Source: an uncultured Ruminococcus sp.
Lineage (GTDB): Bacteria; Bacillota; Clostridia; Oscillospirales; Acutalibacteraceae
Reading direction: 5' to 3'
DNA length: 16,210 nt
NCBI GenBank assembly: GCA_902783065.1
Contig: CACZPV010000103.1
Span: forward strand, 1-16,210
A program made the translations under genes and the position numbers. The notes beneath the pieces were generated by a model. It was not told the origin of the DNA. It searched no databases and saw only the letters and a program-made list of their open reading frames with translations. Shown piece after piece: positions 6,582 through 14,365 of this stretch. How positions within the stretch are numbered: the stretch's first letter is position 1; each line of letters starts with the position of its first letter.

Positions 6582-7631
6582 ATGGAAGATTTTGATTTTG
6601 AAAACAGAATTGTTTCGCCTACTGAAATAATGGGTGAAAACGAGAATGATAATCCGCTTCGTCCGAAAAGACTGGATGATTATATCGGACAGGAAAAGGC
6701 AAAGCAAAACCTTGCCGTTTTTATTGAGGCGGCAAAACAACGAAATGAGCCGCTTGACCATGTATTGCTGTATGGTCCTCCGGGACTTGGCAAGACTACT
6801 CTTTCAGGGATTATTGCAAATGAGTTGGGTGTTAATCTGAGGATCACCTCCGGTCCGGCTATTGAAAAACCGGGAGATCTTGCGGCTATTCTTACTAATC
6901 TGAATGAAGGCGATGTACTCTTTGTTGATGAGATACACCGGATTTCCAGAGCAGTTGAGGAAGTGTTGTATCCTGCTATGGAGGATTTTGCTATTGATAT
7001 AGTAACAGGTAAAGGACAGATGGCAGCATCCTATCATCTGCCGCTGCCGAGATTTACACTTGTGGGAGCAACAACAAGAGCAGGTCAGCTGACGGCACCG
7101 CTGCGTGACCGTTTTGGTGTAACACTAAGACTTGAACTGTATACGCCTGAGGAACTTGCTATGATTGTTAACCGCAGTGCAGGAATACTTGGTATTGCCA
7201 TTGAACCGGACGGCGCACTGGAAATTGCTTCACGTTCCAGAGGAACCCCACGTATTGCTAACCGGATGCTTAAACGTGTCCGGGATTTCGCACAGGTAAT
7301 GTCCAATGGTGTAATTACACTAAGAACGGCACAGATTGCACTGGAAAGATTAGAAATAGATGAACTCGGACTGGATTCCAATGACAGACGTATGCTTAAT
7401 GCAATTGTCAGATTTTACAGGGGCGGTCCTGTCGGGCTGGAAACTCTGGCAGCAGCAATCGGTGAGGAAGCGGTAACAATTGAGGATGTTATAGAACCAT
7501 ATCTGATGCAAATAGGATTTCTTAACAGAACACCAAGAGGAAGATGTATTACAAGAGCAGGTTGTCTGCATATAGGAGTGGATCTTCCGGATATGCAGGA
7601 TGCACAGATAAAATTTGACTTGAATCAGTGA
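6582..7631 (+). CDS. ruvB: Holliday junction branch-migration ATPase RuvB
   Basis: Hexameric AAA+ motor that pumps DNA through the RuvA-bound junction. In the 349 residues, Walker A is GPPGLGKT (65-72), Walker B ends in VDEIH (115-119), sensor 1 is GATTRAG (162-168), and the arginine-finger segment PLRDRFG is at 173-179. Sensor 2 and the winged-helix C-terminus (RGTPRIANRML, later GLETLAAAIGEE) follow. An extended N-terminal tail of about 25 residues is common in Firmicutes RuvB. The ribosome site (AAGGG) overlaps the end of ruvA. xseA begins 19 bases downstream with no terminator, so repair genes ruvCAB and xseAB probably share a transcript. Confidence 0.97.
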   Translation: MEDFDFENRIVSPTEIMGENENDNPLRPKRLDDYIGQEKAKQNLAVFIEAAKQRNEPLDHVLLYGPPGLGKTTLSGIIANELGVNLRITSGPAIEKPGDLAAILTNLNEGDVLFVDEIHRISRAVEEVLYPAMEDFAIDIVTGKGQMAASYHLPLPRFTLVGATTRAGQLTAPLRDRFGVTLRLELYTPEELAMIVNRSAGILGIAIEPDGALEIASRSRGTPRIANRMLKRVRDFAQVMSNGVITLRTAQIALERLEIDELGLDSNDRRMLNAIVRFYRGGPVGLETLAAAIGEEAVTIEDVIEPYLMQIGFLNRTPRGRCITRAGCLHIGVDLPDMQDAQIKFDLNQ

Positions 7632-7650
7632 AACCAGTTGAGGTGATGAC

Positions 7651-8862
7651 ATGGCGGTGCTTACCGTTTCACAGCTTAATTTCTATATTAAATCCCTTAT
7701 GGATAATGACGATAATCTTAAAATGGTTTATCTGAAAGGTGAGATTTCAAATTATACTGACCATTATCGCACAGGACACCTGTATATGTCACTGAAAGAT
7801 GAAAAATCGGCTGTCAAAGCAGTTATGTTTGCCGGTAATGCATCAAGGCTCAGATTCAGACCAGAAGAAGGAATGAATGTCATTGTCAGAGGTTATGTTT
7901 CTGTATACAGCGTAACAGGTCAGTATCAGCTTTACATCGAGGATATGCAGCCTGACGGAATAGGTTCACTTACGATCGCATTTGAACAGCTGAAAAAGAA
8001 ACTTACGGCAGAAGGCTTGTTTGACAGTGAACATAAAAAAGCTTTGCCTGAATATCCGAAACGTATTGGCGTGATTACATCTCCGACAGGTGCGGCAGTG
8101 CAGGACATCTGCCGTATTCTCGCAAGAAGATATCCTATCGGAGAGATTATACTGTGTCCCGTTCTTGTGCAGGGAGAAAACGCAGCTAAACAACTGACAG
8201 AAGCGGTCAGACGCTTTTGTCGGCTTAAGTGTGCGGATGTAATCATTATCGGCAGAGGAGGAGGATCTATTGAAGACCTCTGGGCATTTAATGACGAAGC
8301 ACTTGCACGAGCTATTTATGAATGTGATATTCCGATCGTTTCCGGTGTGGGACATGAAACGGATTTTACAATCTGTGACTTTGCTGCTGATGTCAGAGCA
8401 TCTACACCATCTGCGGCGGCTGAACTTGTATCTCCCGAGGAGGGTGAGCTTTCGGGAAATATCCTGTATTATAAACAACAGCTGAATACTCTTATGCAAT
8501 CGAAACTGATTAAGGAAAAAAGCAGACTGGACAGTATTACATCAGCAAAAGTCCTTCAGAACCCAAGGGAATATGTAAGGACCAAACAAATTGGTCTTGA
8601 TATGCTTACAAATGCAATGTCAGCGGCATTTAAAGAATATATTGCAGGATGCAGGCAAGAATTTATTTCTTTGTCCTCAAAGCTGGAAACTCTCAGTCCG
8701 CTGAAAGTGCTGGCAAGAGGTTATACAGTTGTGACAAAAGAGAAAAGCGTTATTTCATCAATAAATGATGTTTATATGGGTGACAGGATCAGCGTGAAAT
8801 TCTCGGACGGAACAGCAGAGTGTACCGTTAACGAAAGGAAGGTTTTGCATGAAAAGAACTGA
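7651..8862 (+). CDS. xseA: Exodeoxyribonuclease VII large subunit
   Basis: Catalytic subunit of exonuclease VII, which degrades single-stranded DNA from both ends into oligonucleotides. The 403-residue protein begins with an OB-fold DNA-binding domain (SQLNFYIKSLM through YQLYIEDMQPDG, about 6-105). The catalytic domain follows: GVITSPTGAAVQDI, then VIIIGRGGGSIEDLWAFNDE, then VSGVGHETDFT and DVRASTPSAAAEL. A helical region holds the XseB-binding part, and the C-terminus has the usual LxRGYTVV segment. Length and motifs are complete. The ATG has AGGTGA 4 bases upstream. The 3' end overlaps xseB by 14 bases, which suggests coupled translation of the two subunits. Confidence 0.96.
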   Translation: MAVLTVSQLNFYIKSLMDNDDNLKMVYLKGEISNYTDHYRTGHLYMSLKDEKSAVKAVMFAGNASRLRFRPEEGMNVIVRGYVSVYSVTGQYQLYIEDMQPDGIGSLTIAFEQLKKKLTAEGLFDSEHKKALPEYPKRIGVITSPTGAAVQDICRILARRYPIGEIILCPVLVQGENAAKQLTEAVRRFCRLKCADVIIIGRGGGSIEDLWAFNDEALARAIYECDIPIVSGVGHETDFTICDFAADVRASTPSAAAELVSPEEGELSGNILYYKQQLNTLMQSKLIKEKSRLDSITSAKVLQNPREYVRTKQIGLDMLTNAMSAAFKEYIAGCRQEFISLSSKLETLSPLKVLARGYTVVTKEKSVISSINDVYMGDRISVKFSDGTAECTVNERKVLHEKN

Positions 8863-9040
8863 CTATGAAAAATCAGTCAAAAGACTGGAGGAAATCGTAG
8901 AAAGACTGGAAGACGGTAATATTACTCTGGATGAAGCAATGAAATTATATGATGAGGGTACAAAGCTTACTGCCGGATGTTATGATATATTGAAAAAAGC
9001 AGAACAAAAAATTACCGATATAAATGAAATGGAGGGGTAA
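8849..9040 (+). CDS. xseB: Exodeoxyribonuclease VII small subunit
   Basis: Small helical partner that binds the XseA stalk and is required for active exonuclease VII. The 63-residue product carries the family pattern YEKSVKRLEEIVERLEDG followed by ITLDEAMKLYDEG and a charged helix. It is slightly shorter than many XseB proteins, trimmed at the C-terminus. Its start lies inside the end of xseA, with an AAGGAAG site upstream. Its last codons contain the GGAGGGG that serves the next gene, so xseB and ispA are probably coupled. Confidence 0.93.
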   Translation: MKRTDYEKSVKRLEEIVERLEDGNITLDEAMKLYDEGTKLTAGCYDILKKAEQKITDINEMEG

Positions 9041-9916
9041 ATGATGTCGGAAAATAAACTGAATATAGAAAGAGAATTGCTGTCGTATCTTCCCGAAAAA
9101 AATGAATTGATCGGAAATCTTGTTTCCTCAATGGAATATAGTCTTATGGCAGGCGGAAAAAGAGTACGCCCGATGCTGGTGCTGGAATTTGCAAAGCTTT
9201 GCGGCGGAAGCGAAGAAGCAGCGATGCCGTTTGCCTGTGCATTGGAGATGATACACACTTATTCATTGATCCATGATGATCTTCCGTGTATGGATAACGA
9301 TGATCTGAGAAGGGGAAAACCTACAAACCATAAGGTGTATGGTGAATCTTGTGCCCTTCTGGCAGGCAGCGGACTTCTGACATTGGCATTTGAAACAGTT
9401 TTGTCGGATAAATCTGTAAGACTTAACAGTACAGAAAAATGTCTGGCGGCAGCAAAAGTGCTGGCTGAAAGCGCCGGTGCGCAGGGAATGCTTGGCGGTC
9501 AGATTATAGATCTGGAGAGCGAGGGAAAACAGGTTACTGTTGAACATCTGAAAATCATGGATGCAAAGAAAACCGGAGCGCTGATTATTGCAGCGGCAAA
9601 ACTTGGCTGTATTTCTGCCGGCGCATCTGAGGATGAAATAAAAGCAGCGATAAGTTACGCAGAAGATATCGGACTGGCATTCCAGATTGTAGACGATGTA
9701 CTGGATGTTACATCAAGTACTGAAGAACTCGGAAAGCCTGTCGGCAGTGATAACGAAAATGAAAAATCCACCTATGCTGCACTACTGGGAGTGGATGAAT
9801 GTAAACGAATCAGTGCAGAACTGACGGATCATGCAGTAAACGCACTGTCAGTATTTGAAAGAGATACCACAACCCTGAGAGAGTTTGCCTATTATCTGTT
9901 AAAAAGATCAAATTGA
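9041..9916 (+). CDS. ispA: Short-chain (2E,6E)-farnesyl diphosphate synthase-type prenyltransferase
   Basis: Condenses isopentenyl diphosphate with allylic diphosphates to make farnesyl (possibly geranylgeranyl) diphosphate for quinones and the wall-lipid carrier. Family motifs are GGKRVRP (38-44), the first Asp-rich motif DDLPCMD (79-85) with the two-residue insertion typical of bacterial FPP synthases, and the second Asp-rich motif DDVLD (218-222). A GSDNENEKSTYAALLG segment follows. The 291-residue length is normal. Two adjacent ATGs exist (9041 and 9044); GGAGGGG at 9031-9037 is better spaced for the second. Product chain length cannot be fixed from sequence alone. The gene ends its transcription unit at a clear terminator. 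dxs, another gene of the isoprenoid route, opens the next unit. Confidence 0.93.
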   Translation: MMSENKLNIERELLSYLPEKNELIGNLVSSMEYSLMAGGKRVRPMLVLEFAKLCGGSEEAAMPFACALEMIHTYSLIHDDLPCMDNDDLRRGKPTNHKVYGESCALLAGSGLLTLAFETVLSDKSVRLNSTEKCLAAAKVLAESAGAQGMLGGQIIDLESEGKQVTVEHLKIMDAKKTGALIIAAAKLGCISAGASEDEIKAAISYAEDIGLAFQIVDDVLDVTSSTEELGKPVGSDNENEKSTYAALLGVDECKRISAELTDHAVNALSVFERDTTTLREFAYYLLKRSN

Positions 9917-9922
9917 GTTGTT

Positions 9923-9958
9923 TTCCCGTCCGGCGAAAAAGTCCAGACGGGAATTTTT
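9923..9958 (+). terminator. Rho-independent terminator after ispA
   Basis: TTCCCGTC (9923-9930) pairs with GACGGGAA (9946-9953), an 8-bp stem followed directly by TTTTT (9954-9958). It separates the ruvC-ispA unit from the dxs unit. Confidence 0.9.
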
Positions 9959-9961
9959 ATG

Positions 9962-9979
9962 GTTGAATATTAATTCAAA
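9962..9979 (+). promoter_or_regulatory. Putative ARG box (ArgR operator) over the dxs promoter
   Basis: The core TGAATATTAATTCA (9964-9977) fits the ArgR consensus TGAAT-WWWW-ATTCA at every position. Of the two outer W positions, the right is satisfied and the left is G. The box covers the -35 hexamer (9963-9968) and part of the spacer, a position expected to repress. Only one box is seen, whereas many strong operators use two. Confidence 0.6.
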
Positions 9980-9991
9980 TAGTGATATAAT
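9963..9991 (+). promoter_or_regulatory. Strong sigma-A-type promoter of the dxs-recN unit
   Basis: TTGAAT (9963-9968), a 17-bp spacer and TATAAT (9986-9991), with TG at 9983-9984 forming an extended -10. The expected start is near 9998. It lies just after the ispA terminator. Confidence 0.8.
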
Positions 9992-9997
9992 ATAGGA

Positions 9998-10236
9998 GGC
10001 TGCGTATGTTTGTTTTTTTTCTCGAAAAAATATGCTTCAAACATACTCGGATTCAGCAAAATGTCCTTTGGTGTTGGCCCGCTAAGATCGGACAAATACC
10101 AAAGGACACCTTTCAATAAGCATATTAATATTGATAAATACTTAATGTAGTGTATCTCTGAAATTGTATTTTTATGAATTTATTGACTCGTAAGTTTTTT
10201 CAGAGATGGCTGTTAAGTCAGTACGGAGAATATAAA
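9998..10236 (+). other. Long structured leader of dxs
   Basis: Three stems follow one another. The first is GTATGTTTG/CAAACATAC (10004-10012 with 10038-10046), with an inner T/A stem. The second is TGTCCTTTGGT/ACCAAAGGACA (10062-10072 with 10098-10108), 11 bp. The third is ATCTCTGAAA/TTTCAGAGAT (10154-10163 with 10198-10207), 10 bp. None has a terminator T-run. No known riboswitch (for example the TPP class) is recognised. Confidence 0.55.
10006..10119 (+). CDS. Possible leader peptide ORF (37 aa) upstream of dxs
   Basis: An ATG-to-TAA frame of 37 codons with a textbook AGGAGG (9994-9999) six bases upstream. It starts MFVFFLEKICFK and includes LWCWP. It resembles no family I know. A problem is that the predicted start site (about 9998) would remove most of the ribosome site, so translation would need a slightly earlier start or another promoter. 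The ATG is also buried in the first leader stem. It may be chance; listed because the ribosome site is so good. Confidence 0.2.
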   Translation: MFVFFLEKICFKHTRIQQNVLWCWPAKIGQIPKDTFQ

Positions 10237-12150
10237 ATGACAGATGATAATATTTTAGACAGTATACACTCTCCGTCCGATTTGAAAAAACTCAGTATCG
10301 AGCAGTTAAATCAGCTTTCCGAGGAAATCAGAGAAGAAATTATGCTGACCGTTTCCAATAATGGCGGTCATTTGGCTTCTAATCTTGGTGTGGTAGAGTT
10401 GACTATTGCTTTGCACAGTGTTTTTAATACACCAAAGGACAGAATCGTATGGGATGTCGGACATCAGAGCTATACACATAAAATTCTTACCGGCAGAAGG
10501 GCACAATTGAAAACAATCAGAACTGAAAATGGTCTGTCGGGTTTTCCGAAGCGTGCAGAAAGCGAATATGACTGCTTTGATACGGGTCACAGCAGTACTT
10601 CTGTTTCGGCAGCGTTCGGATTGGCTTGCGCTGGCAATATAAATAACGAAAAAAATTATACAATTGCTGTTATCGGTGATGGTGCGCTGACAGGAGGTTT
10701 GGCACTGGAAGCGCTTAATTCTGCCGGTAAATCAAAGCAAAACCTTATTGTAATACTCAATGATAATAAAATGTCAATTTCCAAAAATGTCGGCTCTATG
10801 GCAAAGCATCTTACAAAATTGCGGATCCAGCCTTCTTATCTGGATGCTAAAAGCAGGGTGCAGAGCCGGCTTAATAAAATTCCCGGAATCGGTCACGGGC
10901 TTGCCAGAATGATGAGCGGTCTGAAAAGCTGGATCAGAACGAATTTCTTCGGACATCAGAAAAATATGTTTGAACAGTTGGGTTTTAATTATTATGGTCC
11001 TTTGGATGGACATGATATTGAACAGCTGCAAACTGCAATGAAAGCAGCAAGACGTTCTAAAGGTCCGGTTATGCTTCACGTCTGTACGAAAAAAGGAAAA
11101 GGCTATGAGTATGCCGAAAAGAATCCTAATGTCTTTCACGGTATTTCTGCGTTTGATATTGAAACAGGTGAGCCTAAAAGCTCGTCTAAGGGATATTCCG
11201 CTGTTTTCGGAGAATATATGTGCAGCCATGCAGCTAAAGATAAAAAGCTTTGTGCCATCACAGCTGCTATGGCTATGGGAACCGGACTTGTTGATTTTTC
11301 TAAAAAATATAAAAACCGTTTCTATGATGTCGGAATTGCCGAAGAACATGCTGTAACCTTTGCCTGCGGTCTGGCCGCGGGAAATGTGACGCCGGTGTTT
11401 GCTGTTTACTCGACTTTTTTGCAAAGGAGCTATGACCAGATTCTCCATGATGCTGCTTTGCAGAATCTTCATATTGTTCTGGCAATAGACAGGGCGGGAA
11501 TTGTCGGTGAGGATGGAGAAACACATCAGGGAATTTTTGATGTTGCTTTTATGAATACTATACCGGGTGTAACTGTATTTGCACCTGCCTCTTTTTCTGA
11601 ACTGAACGATATGCTCGATGCAGCAATATACCGGACACGCGGCGTCGCAGCAGTACGTTATCCGAGAGGAGGAGAATTATTTATTCCTGAGGATTATCAT
11701 TATGACGGGGAGCCTTATACGTTTTACGGCAAAAAATTCAGTGAAACGCTTATAGTGACTTATGGAAGAATGTTTTCAAATGCATGTGCTGCTGCTGAAA
11801 AACTTAAAAAAAGGGGAACAGAGGTCTGTATACTGAAATTAAACACAATAAAACCTATCGACCTTAATGCTGTAAAAAAATGTATGGGTTATCGTAATTG
11901 CTTTTTCTTTGAGGAAGGAATAAAATATGGCGGAGTAGGCGAATCCTTCGGCTTTTTACTGTATCAGAACGGCTTTAAAGGAAAATATCACTTGACGGCA
12001 ATTGAAAATTATGTACATCAGGCAAAATGTGATTCAACGTTTCATAGGTTGGGGCTGGATGCAGAAAGTATGGAGGAAATCATTATTAAAAATTCGGATC
12101 CCTCTGTGCCGGATAATCAGGTTTTGGATTATAAAAATGGAGTGAATTGA
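10237..12150 (+). CDS. dxs: 1-deoxy-D-xylulose-5-phosphate synthase
   Basis: First enzyme of the MEP pathway: a thiamine-diphosphate enzyme that joins pyruvate and glyceraldehyde-3-phosphate to make DXP for isoprenoid, thiamine and pyridoxal synthesis. With this start it has 637 residues, normal for the family. Motifs include HLASNLGVVELTIALH, VGHQSYTHKILTGR with the conserved His (about residue 75), the ThDP-binding GDGALTGG to NDNKMSIS region (about 147-185), and the transketolase-like pyrimidine domain with RAGIVGEDGETHQG. A C-terminal transketolase domain follows. I prefer ATG 10237 because a CGGAGA site lies 7 bases upstream. The in-frame ATG at 10174 has no ribosome site and would add 21 unconserved residues. 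tlyA begins one base after the stop, so the two are tightly coupled. Confidence 0.95.
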   Translation: MTDDNILDSIHSPSDLKKLSIEQLNQLSEEIREEIMLTVSNNGGHLASNLGVVELTIALHSVFNTPKDRIVWDVGHQSYTHKILTGRRAQLKTIRTENGLSGFPKRAESEYDCFDTGHSSTSVSAAFGLACAGNINNEKNYTIAVIGDGALTGGLALEALNSAGKSKQNLIVILNDNKMSISKNVGSMAKHLTKLRIQPSYLDAKSRVQSRLNKIPGIGHGLARMMSGLKSWIRTNFFGHQKNMFEQLGFNYYGPLDGHDIEQLQTAMKAARRSKGPVMLHVCTKKGKGYEYAEKNPNVFHGISAFDIETGEPKSSSKGYSAVFGEYMCSHAAKDKKLCAITAAMAMGTGLVDFSKKYKNRFYDVGIAEEHAVTFACGLAAGNVTPVFAVYSTFLQRSYDQILHDAALQNLHIVLAIDRAGIVGEDGETHQGIFDVAFMNTIPGVTVFAPASFSELNDMLDAAIYRTRGVAAVRYPRGGELFIPEDYHYDGEPYTFYGKKFSETLIVTYGRMFSNACAAAEKLKKRGTEVCILKLNTIKPIDLNAVKKCMGYRNCFFFEEGIKYGGVGESFGFLLYQNGFKGKYHLTAIENYVHQAKCDSTFHRLGLDAESMEEIIIKNSDPSVPDNQVLDYKNGVN

Positions 12151-12151
12151 T

Positions 12152-12961
12152 TTGGCGGAAAAGAAAAGACTGGATGTGCTGGTATATGAGGCCGGACTTG
12201 CAGAAAGCAGAGAAAAGGCAAAAGCACTGATTATGTCAGGAATTATATATGTGGATAATCAGAAATCTGATAAACCCGGAACAACTTATCCTGAAACAGT
12301 GCATATTGAACTGAGAGGGAACAAACTGCCGTATGCAAGCAGGGGAGGATTGAAGCTTGAAAAAGCATTAAAGGTATTCCCTATTGACCTTAAAGATAAG
12401 GTTACAATGGATATCGGTGCATCTCATGGCGGCTTTACGGATTGTATGCTTCAAAACGGAGCGAAAAGAGTTTATGCAATTGATGTTGGATACGGTCAGC
12501 TTGTATGGAAACTCAGAAACGATGACAGAGTAATTAATCTTGAACGTACCAATGTCAGATATATTACCAGAGAACAGGTTCCTGATGAAATAGATTTTTT
12601 TAGTGTAGATGTAAGTTTTATTTCCCTTTGTCTTGTTCTTCCGGCAGCCAGACCGCTGCTTAAAGAGGGCGGAGAAGCAGTCTGTCTGATTAAACCGCAG
12701 TTTGAGGCAGGCAGAGAAAATGTTGGTAAAAAAGGTGTTGTAAGGGATAAAAAGATTCATGCAGAGGTTATCCGCAAAATTTATAATTTCTGCCTTGAAA
12801 ATGGGTTTAGTGTTCTGGACCTTGATTATTCTCCGATCAAAGGACCCGAAGGAAATATAGAATATTTGATATATTTACGCAAGTCTGAACAACCGTCTGC
12901 CGAAAAGTTGTTCGATATTGAATCAATAGTAGCTCAGTCACACGGTGAGCTTGATAAATAA
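12152..12961 (+). CDS. tlyA: TlyA-family rRNA (cytidine-2'-O)-methyltransferase
   Basis: TlyA proteins 2'-O-methylate cytidines of 16S and/or 23S rRNA using S-adenosylmethionine. The 269 residues combine an N-terminal S4 RNA-binding domain (RLDVLVYEAGLAESREKAKA, about 6-25) with an FtsJ-type methyltransferase domain. The linking SRGGLKLEKAL is present. The SAM loop is DIGASHGGFTD (87-97), keeping the GxSxG pattern with His at the variable place, where Thr is usual. The catalytic pattern is filled by VDVSFIS, CLIKPQFEAGR and GNIEYLIYL. The start codon is TTG, with GGAGTG at 12139-12144, seven bases upstream and inside the end of dxs. Some annotations call this family hemolysin; the methyltransferase role is better supported. 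nadK follows closely. Confidence 0.92.
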   Translation: MAEKKRLDVLVYEAGLAESREKAKALIMSGIIYVDNQKSDKPGTTYPETVHIELRGNKLPYASRGGLKLEKALKVFPIDLKDKVTMDIGASHGGFTDCMLQNGAKRVYAIDVGYGQLVWKLRNDDRVINLERTNVRYITREQVPDEIDFFSVDVSFISLCLVLPAARPLLKEGGEAVCLIKPQFEAGRENVGKKGVVRDKKIHAEVIRKIYNFCLENGFSVLDLDYSPIKGPEGNIEYLIYLRKSEQPSAEKLFDIESIVAQSHGELDK

Positions 12962-12987
12962 AAGATTAATATATGGAGATAATTCCG

Positions 12988-13854
12988 ATGCATAATATTC
13001 ATAAGATTGCATTAATGCCTAATCTGACAAGAAAAGGTGCTTATGCGGCTTCACTCAGTACAATAGGAATCCTTCATGAATGTGGTATCAGCGTTTGTCT
13101 GTCCGAAACCATGAGGGAAAAGTATCGTAATCTTGACGTCAGTTTTTATCCTGATACAAACAGCCTTATTTCTGCTTCTGATATGGTTCTGACAATCGGC
13201 GGTGACGGTACAATAATTCATGCTGCACGTCATGCGTCCCCCCTTGGAAAACCACTGCTTGGCATTAATATGGGTCGGCTTGGTTTTGTAGCAGGACTGG
13301 AAGCAGATGAACTTCATATGCTCAGAAAACTGACACAGGGAGATTATACAACGGAAAAAAGAATGATGCTTCGTATTGTCCATTCTTCGGAAAATGGCAG
13401 CAATGAGTACTTCTCAATTAATGATGCGGTTATTTCCAGAGGATCGCTTTCAAGACTGATCGATATAGATGTATCTTTGGATCAGGATTATATCTGTCAC
13501 TATAGGAGTGATGGACTCATTGTTTCGACACCTACAGGTTCCAGTGCCTACTCGCTGGCAGCAGGCGGTCCGGTAGTTGAGCCAACAATGAAATGTATTG
13601 TAATGACACCGATTTGTCCTCATTCTCTTTTCGGGCGGTCAGTTATATTCAGTCATCATTCGGAATTGGTAGTCACGGCTTCGTGCGATGATGATACACA
13701 GGTTTATCTGACGATAGACGGTGCAAAAACGGTTATTATTAAAAGGGATGATACCGTTTGCGTGACTTCCTCGGAACTTGGAGCAGAATTTATTGTACTG
13801 AAAGATAAATCTTTTTACAGAGTATTGCATGATAAATTTGCAGAGAAGAGGTAA
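12988..13854 (+). CDS. nadK: NAD kinase
   Basis: Phosphorylates NAD to NADP with ATP or polyphosphate; cytoplasmic. Diagnostic motifs are IGGDGTIIHAAR (GGDG near residues 71-74 from this start), GINMGRLGFVAG, INDAVISRG and SDGLIVSTPTGSSAYSLAAGGP, in the right order for the two-domain fold. From this ATG the protein has 288 residues, normal for the family. An in-frame ATG at 12973 would add five residues, but it has no ribosome site. The GGAGAT that overlaps it (12975-12980) is correctly spaced for ATG 12988. argR begins six bases after the stop, so this gene is inside the dxs-recN unit. Confidence 0.95.
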   Translation: MHNIHKIALMPNLTRKGAYAASLSTIGILHECGISVCLSETMREKYRNLDVSFYPDTNSLISASDMVLTIGGDGTIIHAARHASPLGKPLLGINMGRLGFVAGLEADELHMLRKLTQGDYTTEKRMMLRIVHSSENGSNEYFSINDAVISRGSLSRLIDIDVSLDQDYICHYRSDGLIVSTPTGSSAYSLAAGGPVVEPTMKCIVMTPICPHSLFGRSVIFSHHSELVVTASCDDDTQVYLTIDGAKTVIIKRDDTVCVTSSELGAEFIVLKDKSFYRVLHDKFAEKR

Positions 13855-13860
13855 ATTTGA

Positions 13861-14316
13861 ATGAAAACACAAAGACAGACAAAAATTCTGGAGCTTATCA
13901 AAAATAATAATATAGAAACTCAGTCAGATCTGCTCGATATGCTGAGAAAGGAAGGATTTAGCGTAACTCAGGCTACTGTTTCGAGAGATATCAAGGAAAT
14001 GCGTCTGATCAAGGTGCTGGATAACAGCGGTGCATATAAATATGCCTACGATACAGTATCTTCGGGAGAAGAAATGTCTAATTCCTATTTATTTGCGACA
14101 GCTGTGACAAGTATTGAATATGCCCATAATCTTGTTATTATCAAAACAGGTGTTGGCATGGCACAAGCAGTGTGTGCAGCACTTGATTCTATCAATCGTC
14201 CGGGTGTTCTTGGCTCTATAGCCGGTGATGATACTATTTTCGTCGCAACAAGAACAGATTCAGCATCTGCAAGTCTGGTTGCAGATCTTAAGAAGCTGAT
14301 GACAGGAAATAATTAG
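13861..14316 (+). CDS. argR: Arginine repressor ArgR/AhrC
   Basis: Arginine-responsive hexameric regulator: with L-arginine bound it represses biosynthetic genes and may activate catabolic ones. The 151-residue product has the N-terminal winged helix-turn-helix (TKILELIKNNNIETQSDLLD, then TQATVSRDIKEMRLIKV, about residues 8-52). Its C-terminal oligomerisation and arginine-binding domain has GVGMAQAVCAALD and GSIAGDDTIFVATR, the key Asp pair included. GAAGAGG lies about 10 bases before the ATG. Location between nadK and recN is the standard clostridial arrangement. The ARG box found at the head of the same transcription unit suggests that ArgR controls its own operon. Confidence 0.96.
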   Translation: MKTQRQTKILELIKNNNIETQSDLLDMLRKEGFSVTQATVSRDIKEMRLIKVLDNSGAYKYAYDTVSSGEEMSNSYLFATAVTSIEYAHNLVIIKTGVGMAQAVCAALDSINRPGVLGSIAGDDTIFVATRTDSASASLVADLKKLMTGNN

Positions 14317-14365
14317 TTGAAAGCGCAGTGTTATCGGCTGTCTGATAAGAAAACGGAGGAACTTA

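Noticed and set aside
9998..10236. Thiamine (TPP) riboswitch in the dxs leader
   Set aside because: The enzyme uses ThDP, but the characteristic CTGAGA and the long conserved second half of the TPP class are absent.
10174..10236. Upstream ATG as the dxs start
   Set aside because: No ribosome site precedes it. The 21 extra residues are not family-like, and the third leader stem overlaps this stretch. ATG 10237 has a good CGGAGA.
10774..11526. Long open frame of 250 codons on the minus strand inside dxs
   Set aside because: It is antisense to a highly conserved gene, has a His/Ser/Cys-rich composition typical of a shadow frame, and shows no family motifs.
12422..12436. His in the TlyA SAM loop (GASHG) as a loss of function
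   Set aside because: The GxSxG pattern is kept and the His sits at the variable position, so no inactivation is implied.
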